64,000 nucleotides of DNA from assembly GCF_021012795.1 (NCBI RefSeq), contig NZ_VFYU01000015.1, positions 143,148 through 207,147 on the forward strand. The letters run 5' to 3'. Position numbers and translations under genes: made by a program. Below are positions 57,709-64,000 of the stretch, piece after piece; within the stretch, counting starts at the first letter, position 1, and the number at the start of each line of letters is the position of its first letter. The notes below the pieces were generated by a model. It made no database searches. It saw nothing but the letters and a program-made list of their open reading frames with translations, and had not been told where the DNA came from. The stretch comes from Psychrobacter sp. I-STPA10 (lineage in GTDB: Bacteria; Pseudomonadota; Gammaproteobacteria; Pseudomonadales; Moraxellaceae).

Positions 57709-58191
57709 ATGAAAATAAACAAATTATTATGGGTAGGTTTATTGTTAGCCACGCAAAGTATCAGTCAAATTTGTCAAGCTGACATAGCCAAGCCAACTAA
57801 AAATACTTCTAATATAAGCATGGCAAATGCAACGCCCATCTCATTTGCCACTGGAAACATCACCCATGTCATCACTGATAAACTTGCACGCAATCAAGAT
57901 GAACATTGGTATCAGTTTAATGCTCAGCAAGGACAATATGCTATTATTAATATTAGCCACTCTCAAGCGCAAGGAATAACCGAAACTGCCAATGTGGGGG
58001 TGCTATATTTCCCCAATGGTGAACAAGATGGCACAAAAGGTGGCATTATCTATCAAGGTTGCTTGCCAGAATCAGGAAAATACCATCTACGTATCGCCCG
58101 TAATTTAATGGCAACGCATGGCGGTGTGGCAGGATATCGAGTTGAGATGGTCATTTTGCCACGTTATGCCAGTCGTACGCTGTGCCCGTAA
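57709..58191 (+). CDS. Small exported protein, function unknown
   Basis: Not recognised. The 160-residue precursor has a cleavable signal (KINKLLWVGLLLATQSISQICQADIA). It is followed by a short polar linker and a domain that looks like a beta sandwich (DKLARNQDEHWYQFNAQQGQ, IINISHSQAQG, GKYHLRIARNLMATHGGVAG). The WYQF...GQYAIINI...GKYHLRIAR pattern recalls bacterial pre-peptidase C-terminal domains, but that is a weak resemblance. Two cysteines in the mature part could pair. It may be cotranscribed with the DUF3124 gene. Confidence 0.7.
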   Translation: MKINKLLWVGLLLATQSISQICQADIAKPTKNTSNISMANATPISFATGNITHVITDKLARNQDEHWYQFNAQQGQYAIINISHSQAQGITETANVGVLYFPNGEQDGTKGGIIYQGCLPESGKYHLRIARNLMATHGGVAGYRVEMVILPRYASRTLCP

Positions 58192-58242
58192 ATTGACTTA
58201 ACTGACTTAACGAAGAATCTGTTTTAGGCTTTGGCTTTTACG

Positions 58243-58632
58243 CTATAACGACAGCGACTGCTTTTGATACACCGAGCTAATCTCGACCACTTCAACACAA
58301 AGCTGAACATCAACCTGATGAGCAATATTAGAGGATTGCTGACTAAAATACTGCTGTAATCCTGCCATCACCAAATTTGCCATATATTGCTTTGTTTCTT
58401 CATTCCGTCCAGCCATTACTTTTAGCTCAGTATAAACAAAACCTTGCGTTTGCTCATTATCACCAACATCAATACCCACTAAAAAATCATTCACTGTCAT
58501 AATTCTAGATTTTATCTCAGCTGATTGCACAAATTCACCACTATCCCATAATGCTTGATTCAGTGTTTGCAACAAAGACTGAGGCTGCTCTATAACCACA
58601 TTCGCTGTGGCTTGAATGGTTAAATGTGGCAT
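58243..58632 (-). CDS. 5-carboxymethyl-2-hydroxymuconate isomerase (CHMI)-like protein
   Basis: A 129-residue tautomerase-superfamily protein whose second residue is the expected catalytic proline (M-PHLTIQATANV). FVQSAEIKSRI and DNEQTQGFVYTELKVMAGRNEETKQYMANLV match the CHMI pattern. No other genes of 4-hydroxyphenylacetate degradation are near, so the true substrate is uncertain. It lies 40 bases downstream of ybaK on the same strand. Confidence 0.8.
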   Translation of the reverse strand: MPHLTIQATANVVIEQPQSLLQTLNQALWDSGEFVQSAEIKSRIMTVNDFLVGIDVGDNEQTQGFVYTELKVMAGRNEETKQYMANLVMAGLQQYFSQQSSNIAHQVDVQLCVEVVEISSVYQKQSLSL

Positions 58633-58672
58633 TTTATTATCCGATAGGTATCAATTTAAAGATATTCTAATC

Positions 58673-59137
58673 TTAGGTAATTTCAGCAAAACTGGCTGAC
58701 AAACTCTCTGCAAGCTGACTTGGTGGCAGCTCAATCTCCAACCCACGCTTACCAGCACTGACAAATATCGTTGTTTGTGGCTGAGCCGAACTATCAATCA
58801 CTGTTTTAAGTCGTTTTTTTTGCCCCAGTGGACTGACCCCACCGAGTACATAGCCCGTACTACGTTCGACCTTTTTTGGCTCTGCCATTTGTACCTTTTT
58901 GCAGCCCAACGCCTTTGCCATTTTTTTCAGGTTTAGCATTGTTGTGACAGGCAACACTGCCACTGCCAGCTCACCTATCTCGTTTTCTACCACTAATGTT
59001 TTAAATACCTGCGTGCCTGCCACACCCAGCTTCTCGGAAGCTTCAAGTCCGTATGATTCAGCACTGGCTTCATGTTGGTATTCATGTATCTGATAGTCTA
59101 ATTTTAATTTTTTAGCAAGTTTCACGGCGGGAGTCAT
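58673..59137 (-). CDS. ybaK: Cys-tRNA(Pro) deacylase YbaK/EbsC
   Basis: Editing protein that clears mischarged Cys-tRNA(Pro). The 154-residue product shows VFKTLVVENEIGELAVAVLPV, LKKMAKALGCKKVQMAEPKKVERSTGYVLGGVSPLGQKKRL cut into its standard order, the catalytic-type Lys in FKTLV, and FVSAGKRGLEIELPP. It is at the head of a two-gene minus-strand unit with the CHMI-like gene. Confidence 0.93.
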   Translation of the reverse strand: MTPAVKLAKKLKLDYQIHEYQHEASAESYGLEASEKLGVAGTQVFKTLVVENEIGELAVAVLPVTTMLNLKKMAKALGCKKVQMAEPKKVERSTGYVLGGVSPLGQKKRLKTVIDSSAQPQTTIFVSAGKRGLEIELPPSQLAESLSASFAEIT

Positions 59138-59357
59138 GGTGTGATTATCTCCTAAATAAAAGCCTAAACAACAATTCTAAACAACATTAAGGACAAATGG
59201 CTAATAATCTATAATAAGTTGATTTTTATCATCAATTTAATCTATAACAAAAGCCATATTTTAAAAATCATTTTAAAGGTATGATAGCTTATAAAATAAA
59301 TAACCACACATTATAAGCATAATAATTTAAATTCTAAATATTGCCGATGGACTGTCC

Positions 59358-62300
59358 ATGACCACTTTTTTATTTATCACCCTCATTATTATTATTGTTT
59401 GGCTCATACACATCAGTACCAAGCTCATTGAGCAAAACAAAAAACATCAACAAGAAATGAAGGTATTACAAGGTGAGTTAAATGCTTATAAACAGCAGTT
59501 TCAGCAGTTTCAATCTTTTTGTATGGATAAATTTGAAGGTAACTTTCATACTACCACCAAATCTGTCTCAGCAAATAATGAGTTAAAAAATCAAAACTTA
59601 GAAACCATTGAACAAGAGAGTCTAACAACCGAAAGTCCTGCAACGGAACAATTACCAGTCATACCGTCAGCCTTAGCACAGGAAGACACGTTATATTCAG
59701 ACCCGCTTTTAAATCCCTTAGTTTTTGAGCCGTTAACTGAAGAACATCTCTCCACACCAACACCAAAACAATCAACAACACCGCTGCCCTTATCAATAAA
59801 ACCTCAATCTCAGCAAATAACTGAACCAGATGAGCAATCCATACCTGTGGTTACCTCTCTTATTAACTCTGTAAAAAACTGGTTTTTTGGTGGTAATTTG
59901 GTGGTGCGAGTCGGAGTAATCGTACTTTTGGTGGGCGTGGTGTTATTGCTGCGACTATTAAACAGCTACTTTACCATTCCCATTGAGCTAAAGCTGGGGG
60001 CATTGTTTATCGCGGGACTTGCGGTGGCAGGCTTGGGATTAAAGCTGGTTAAAAAACGCTTTGCTTATGGGGTCACGCTGCAAGGTACAGGGCTGGCAAT
60101 TGCGTATTTGACTGGCTTTTTTGCTTATCGGGTGTATCACGTTATTAGTAGTTTACCCAGCTTTGTGATTTTGGGTAGTTTATCTGCGCTGACGGTGGCG
60201 TTGGCAGTACGTCAAAATGCCTTTCCATTAGCATTATTGGCATTGTCAGGGGCATTTTTTGCGCCAATTTTAGCCAGCAGTGATAGTGGCAGTTTGGTGG
60301 CATTGTTTGGCTATTATTTGCTTATCAATGTGGCAGTGGCATGGATTGCTCATTACCGTACTTGGAAGGTGTTAAATTTATTAGCAATGACAGTGACATT
60401 TGGCTTTGCCTATTATTTTGGTGATAGTCAATTATCTAGTAGTTATTTGCAGGATAACCGCTGGCAGTTAGTCACACTGGTTATCGCTCATTGGTTGTTA
60501 TATTTATTTATCGTTATTCGTTATGCTCAGCAAATCATTGCGTATAATTTAAGCCAGCAAACACATGAGCAACCAAGCAGGCGATTAACCACCAGTACCT
60601 CAGACCTATACGTCTTCCCTATTGATATTGGTTTACTATTTTCAGTGCCATTATTAACCTTTGGTATCTTATCCAAGTTATTAACTGATATCGCTCATGG
60701 ATTGAGCATCAGTAGTATGCTGATGGCAGTGGCTTATTTGCTATTAGGCTGGATTTTATCACGGCGTCGTGGGTGTTATGCCTTAATGACAGAAGGTATG
60801 CTGGCGTTAGGCTGTGGCTTTTTGGCATTAACCGTACCATTGGCTTTAGAGAATATAGACAACGCTTGGGTTACTGTGGTTTGGTCACTGCAAGGCTTAG
60901 CAATGGTATGGTTTAGCAGACGCTCATTACGAGCATGGTCAGTATTGTTTGGCTTGATATTACAGATAGCTGGTATTTGGCAGTTATTTGCCCGTGTTGA
61001 TAGTGTCTCGCCTCCCCTGTTGTCGCTTAGTATGTCAGCAATCTGCTTACTGATTGCTATGTTTATTTTACGTACCGCCAATACCCCTACCCTCATCACT
61101 GCCACTTTACGTAATAAGCAAGCTTTACAACATTATGCAAAATCACTGGCAATCTCTGATGATATGGCGAGGCAGTGGCTAAGCAGTATCAATCAAAAAT
61201 CCATCGCTTTTCAGATGGTCTGGAACACGCCTGCATTGGTTTATATCGCCACATTTCTTAGTATTGCATGGGGATTTTGGGTATTAATACTAGACTTAGA
61301 TAGATGGCTTGCTCTTTGGAACATCTCAAGTGGGTTACTATTTATTTTAGCCAGTCTGCTCAGTGTCACCATAGCATGGATAATCAATCACTATCGCTCT
61401 TGGGCAGAGATTCGCTTTTTTGCCCATGCGTTGTTATGGGTGTTTTATCTTGCTTTAATCATTCAATTGCCTGTTAAATATGAATTTAACTATCATTGGT
61501 CAAATGTAGATTGGTTGCTATTTACAGTGGCATTACTGGGATGGGTGGTAATTGGACAAGCATGGCTAAAAACCTTTGCCCATCATCAAAACCTATCACG
61601 TTTTGATAGTGCCAGTTGGCTGATGGCAGGCATTGTAGTGATGTACTCTATGGTCAATTATTGGTTACCCAGTGAGCATGCAGTGGTATCGATGCTTGAG
61701 CCTTTGATAGTGGTCGTGGCAGGCTTGTGGTTTACTCAGCCCTACCGAAGCCAAAACCCAAACCAAGAACACAATCAAAGACGATACTTAGCATGGTTTG
61801 ATTGGCAACGAGCTTTGCTTGATACTGGTTATATATTTGTGCCCATCGTCTTATGTTGGATGCTAATCATCAATTGGTATTATGATGGGATAGTGTGGGA
61901 TTTGCCTTATATCCCTGTGCTAAACTTATTCGATATCACTTTATTACTGGGACTGGGGTATGGTTTTTCGGTTTATTACCTAAATGATATGTCCACTAAA
62001 AATCCAGTAAATAATCATTTGCATACTAACAAGGCTACTCATAATGCTGTTAATACCAATACAACGGGTGCATTTACTCTAAAGCTCTTAGGACTACTGA
62101 GTTTTTGGGTAATCTCTAGTATGTTGGTGCGTACATTACACACTTATGCCGATACACCTTTATGGTATGCAGGGGCCTGGGACAGTGAATTGGTACAAAC
62201 AGGATTGACCATTTTATGGACGCTAATCGCTTTGGTTGCCACCTTTGTTGCCAGTCGCTATTTACGCCGTTTTTGGTGGTTTATGGGTATTGGTTTGTTG

Positions 62301-62468
62301 GGCGTGGTGGTGGTCAAATTGGTATTGGTCGATTTGTCACAGACAGGGGCTATTTGGCGCGTGGTGTCCTTTATTGGGGCAGGAAGCTTGATATTATTAA
62401 TTGGTTATGTCGCCCCACTGCCCCCTGCTCATAAAGAAGCTGTGAGCAGCGAAAACGAAGATATATAA
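59358..62468 (+). CDS. DUF2339 giant polytopic membrane protein
   Basis: A 1036-residue protein. An N-terminal membrane helix (residues 3-20) is followed by a Gln/Lys coiled coil (about 22-55) and a Thr/Pro/Glu-rich linker to about residue 165. More than 20 hydrophobic helices run from residue ~180 to the end, beginning at WFFGGNLVVRVGVIVLLVGV cut at the family's start. The pattern of coiled coil, linker and helices is that of DUF2339. Function is unknown for the family. It is alone on its strand, upstream of the toxin-antitoxin remnant. Confidence 0.9.
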   Translation: MTTFLFITLIIIIVWLIHISTKLIEQNKKHQQEMKVLQGELNAYKQQFQQFQSFCMDKFEGNFHTTTKSVSANNELKNQNLETIEQESLTTESPATEQLPVIPSALAQEDTLYSDPLLNPLVFEPLTEEHLSTPTPKQSTTPLPLSIKPQSQQITEPDEQSIPVVTSLINSVKNWFFGGNLVVRVGVIVLLVGVVLLLRLLNSYFTIPIELKLGALFIAGLAVAGLGLKLVKKRFAYGVTLQGTGLAIAYLTGFFAYRVYHVISSLPSFVILGSLSALTVALAVRQNAFPLALLALSGAFFAPILASSDSGSLVALFGYYLLINVAVAWIAHYRTWKVLNLLAMTVTFGFAYYFGDSQLSSSYLQDNRWQLVTLVIAHWLLYLFIVIRYAQQIIAYNLSQQTHEQPSRRLTTSTSDLYVFPIDIGLLFSVPLLTFGILSKLLTDIAHGLSISSMLMAVAYLLLGWILSRRRGCYALMTEGMLALGCGFLALTVPLALENIDNAWVTVVWSLQGLAMVWFSRRSLRAWSVLFGLILQIAGIWQLFARVDSVSPPLLSLSMSAICLLIAMFILRTANTPTLITATLRNKQALQHYAKSLAISDDMARQWLSSINQKSIAFQMVWNTPALVYIATFLSIAWGFWVLILDLDRWLALWNISSGLLFILASLLSVTIAWIINHYRSWAEIRFFAHALLWVFYLALIIQLPVKYEFNYHWSNVDWLLFTVALLGWVVIGQAWLKTFAHHQNLSRFDSASWLMAGIVVMYSMVNYWLPSEHAVVSMLEPLIVVVAGLWFTQPYRSQNPNQEHNQRRYLAWFDWQRALLDTGYIFVPIVLCWMLIINWYYDGIVWDLPYIPVLNLFDITLLLGLGYGFSVYYLNDMSTKNPVNNHLHTNKATHNAVNTNTTGAFTLKLLGLLSFWVISSMLVRTLHTYADTPLWYAGAWDSELVQTGLTILWTLIALVATFVASRYLRRFWWFMGIGLLGVVVVKLVLVDLSQTGAIWRVVSFIGAGSLILLIGYVAPLPPAHKEAVSSENEDI

Positions 62469-62604
62469 AGGCTATCAGATATATAAGTCTTATAAATCTT
62501 AGGCTTATAAATATTAGAGGCTTAACTAAAGACCAGCAGTTAGCGAGAAAATGCGATTGCCTGTATAATTTAAGCATGTCGGATAGTCGGATAAATAAGG
62601 AATA

Positions 62605-62970
62605 ATGATGCAACGCAAATTAACCCTACAAATGGACGATGAATTAATTAAACACGCCAAAGAAATTGCTAAGCAAAATGGTAAATCGGTGTCGCAAATG
62701 GTGGCAGATTATTTTAAACAGTTAGCCATGGCTGAAGATGCGTCTGATAGTCATAGACTATTACCACAGTTGTCTCAAAACGACTTATTACCCATTTGTC
62801 ATAAATTGGATAACTTATTTGAACCAAAAGAGCTAAGTTTGGCAGAAGAGAAGGCTTTATATCATCAAGCACTATTAGATAAACATACTAAACATTTAGC
62901 AAATGATGAACAATCCTTCCAAAGTACAGACAACAAGCAGGATTTAGGTTTTGGTGCTATTCATGGATAA
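62605..62970 (+). CDS. Ribbon-helix-helix-type antitoxin (DUF6364-like)
   Basis: A 121-residue protein whose first ~45 residues (KLTLQMDDELIKHAKEIAKQ, GKSVSQMVADYFKQL) look like a ribbon-helix-helix DNA-binding domain. The longer, polar C-terminal part would bind the toxin. An AAGGA site precedes the start, and ATGATG offers two adjacent starts. It overlaps the start of a PIN-domain reading frame by 8 bases, the typical arrangement of VapBC-like modules. Because the toxin is interrupted, it may now be an orphan antitoxin. Confidence 0.82.
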   Translation: MMQRKLTLQMDDELIKHAKEIAKQNGKSVSQMVADYFKQLAMAEDASDSHRLLPQLSQNDLLPICHKLDNLFEPKELSLAEEKALYHQALLDKHTKHLANDEQSFQSTDNKQDLGFGAIHG

Positions 62971-63094
62971 ACCCAAAATACTGCTTGATACTAATATCGT
63001 GATTGACTTTTTACAAAAACGTGAGCCATTTTATCCACTAGCCAAACAGTTGTTTAATGCCATTGAGGCAAAAGAAATTGATGGGTATTTATAG
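62963..63094 (+). pseudogene. PIN-domain toxin (VapC-like), truncated by IS630 insertion
   Basis: The reading frame starts ATG-GAT within the end of the antitoxin gene and reads DKPKILLDTNIVIDFLQKRE, the beginning of a PIN nuclease with its first catalytic Asp. After 43 residues the frame runs into the IS end: TAT TTA TAG, where the TAG is made by the TATAGTC terminus. PIN toxins are normally about 130-140 residues, so the remaining acidic residues are missing. The 3' part should lie beyond the window. Confidence 0.85.
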
Positions 63095-63151
63095 TCAATT
63101 CATACTAAAAATGTTATAAAGTCATTCAAAGAACCAAAAATTAGGAAACCA

Positions 63152-63481
63152 ATGACATACTCTTTAGAATTTCGCAAACAAGTATTAAAAAGCTTAGAAA
63201 AGGGAATGACCTTTAAAGAAGCTGTTCAAGAATATGATATCAGTCCAACCACCATCCAGAAATGGAAAAAACGGTTATATAGCAAGAAAACACGCAATAT
63301 CGAACCGACTAAAATTGCTAATGACGCTTTACTTAAAGATGTAGAGAACCATCCAGACAGCTATCATTATGAACGTGCAAGACGTTTAGGATGTAGCACT
63401 TCAGGTATCTGTGTCGCACTAAAACGCCTTGGTATCACTCAAAAAAAAGACCTTAAGCCATCCAAAAGCTTGTCTGATTAA
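63152..63481 (+). CDS. IS630 transposase, first frame (DNA-binding part)
   Basis: A 109-residue product with the helix-turn-helix head YSLEFRKQVLKSLEKGMTFK, the linker ISPTTIQKWKKRLYSKKT, and a second helix-turn-helix (HYERARRLGCSTSGICVALK). It lacks the catalytic part. It ends shortly after a run of eight A inside ITQKKDL, where the second frame (one base ahead) takes over. Production of the full transposase would need a frameshift or transcriptional slippage at that run. Confidence 0.88.
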   Translation: MTYSLEFRKQVLKSLEKGMTFKEAVQEYDISPTTIQKWKKRLYSKKTRNIEPTKIANDALLKDVENHPDSYHYERARRLGCSTSGICVALKRLGITQKKDLKPSKSLSD

Positions 63482-63995
63482 AAGAGCAGAGTATCAAGCT
63501 AAGCTAGCTTTTTATCAAAAGCAAGGATTTCCCATAGTATATATGGATGAGAGCGGTTTTGAGCAGGAAGTCATACGTCCTTTTGGCTATAGCGCTATCG
63601 GCAAACCTTGTATTGATAGTTATAATTGGCAAGCTCGTAGCAGAACAAATGTTATAGGTGCACTCTATAATAAAACCTTGTTTGCTATTGATTACTTTAA
63701 ACAAAACATTAACTCAAAAGTATTTCGTAGTTGGTGTAAGAACACCTTAATTCCGAGGCTTAATACTAAATGCGTCATTGTCATGGATAATGCCAGCTTC
63801 CATAAGAAAGTAACACGTCTTTTTAATAGACATGGTCATCGTGTGTTGTTCCTACCTCCTTATAGTCCTGATTTAAATCCTATTGAAAAGAAGTGGGGAA
63901 ACGTGAAATCTTTACGTAAAGGTTGGTTAGAAAACGATTTATCTAAATTATTTTATGATATTTGTCCTTACTATAACTCTTTTGTTTTGAATTGA
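63429..63995 (+). CDS. IS630 transposase, second frame (DDE catalytic part)
   Basis: A 188-residue frame that begins at a TTG, with no convincing ribosome site, and overlaps the first frame. It carries the DDE triad: Asp in IVYMDESGFEQ, Asp in CVIVMDNASFHKK, and Glu in LPPYSPDLNPIEKKWG. It is +1 relative to the first frame, and the join at the A8 run gives a continuous IS630-like protein of about 280 residues. The C-terminus (CPYYNSFVLN) reaches to 5 bases before the element end. Confidence 0.88.
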   Translation: MVSLKKKTLSHPKACLIKRAEYQAKLAFYQKQGFPIVYMDESGFEQEVIRPFGYSAIGKPCIDSYNWQARSRTNVIGALYNKTLFAIDYFKQNINSKVFRSWCKNTLIPRLNTKCVIVMDNASFHKKVTRLFNRHGHRVLFLPPYSPDLNPIEKKWGNVKSLRKGWLENDLSKLFYDICPYYNSFVLN

Positions 63996-64000
63996 CTATA

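Larger units (their letters stand above)
63090..64000 (+). mobile_element. IS630-family insertion sequence
   Basis: A 911-bp element counting the terminal TA dinucleotides. The left end TATAGTCAATTCA matches the complement of the right end, which finishes at the last base of the window, over 13 bases and then imperfectly. It encodes a DDE transposase of IS630/Tc1-mariner type in two overlapping frames. The insertion lies inside a PIN-toxin gene. The target TA duplication fits the family, but the right flank is not in view. Confidence 0.92.

Overview
The window looks like a chromosomal segment of a gammaproteobacterium of the family Moraxellaceae, most likely Psychrobacter or a close relative. 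The base composition is moderately AT-rich. The gene neighbourhoods tpiA-secG-tRNA-Leu-tRNA-fMet-rimP-nusA-infB-rbfA-truB-rpsO-pnp, pilB-pilC-pilD-coaE and rsmH-ftsL-ftsI-murE-murF-mraY are the arrangements expected there. The assignment rests on gene order and protein character, not on a database search.

Layout. 1-11.3 kb (minus strand): the transcription/translation supercluster, from tpiA at the upstream end to a 5' piece of pnp at the window edge, with a DJ-1/PfpI gene inserted between truB and rpsO. 11.7-16.6 kb (plus): type IV pilus assembly genes pilB, pilC, pilD and then coaE. 16.9-18.1 kb (minus): rlmB and ppnP. 18.5-28.0 kb (plus): recN, yqgE, ruvX, a membrane protein, a TusA-like protein, xerD, anmK, fabF and an unknown acidic protein. 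28.1-38.1 kb (minus): rlmA followed by the upstream half of the division/cell-wall cluster (mraY, murF, murE, ftsI, ftsL, rsmH). 38.6-48.1 kb: gltX, an HD-like protein, tRNA-Ala and tRNA-Glu, a membrane protein, a DegQ/MucD protease and a CPA1-type antiporter. 48.2-53.5 kb: tmk, mltG, pabC and a lipoprotein, interrupted by an islet holding a DpnI-type restriction enzyme and an unknown gene. 53.8-62.5 kb: aroE, an acyl-CoA dehydrogenase, a DUF3124 lipoprotein, a small exported protein, a CHMI-like tautomerase, ybaK and a giant DUF2339 membrane protein. 62.6-64.0 kb: an antitoxin gene whose PIN-toxin partner is cut by an IS630-family element that ends exactly at the window edge.

Most genes are housekeeping. 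The accessory signal lies in small mobile DNA. Five ~103-108 bp elements begin TATAGTC (or a degenerate form) and end with its complement; their ends resemble those of the IS630 element at 63.1-64.0 kb, and two of them sit in tandem inside the division operon just upstream of ftsL. Two further inverted-repeat elements have different ends but share parts of the same internal core. A ~146 bp long hairpin and a 213 bp inverted-repeat element lie on either side of ruvX. The DpnI islet, a methyl-dependent restriction gene without a methylase inside the otherwise conserved pabC-mltG-tmk string, is the clearest acquired defence function. I did not find a convincing wholly new multi-gene system. The most open questions are the modular MITE family and the unknown gene beside dpnI.
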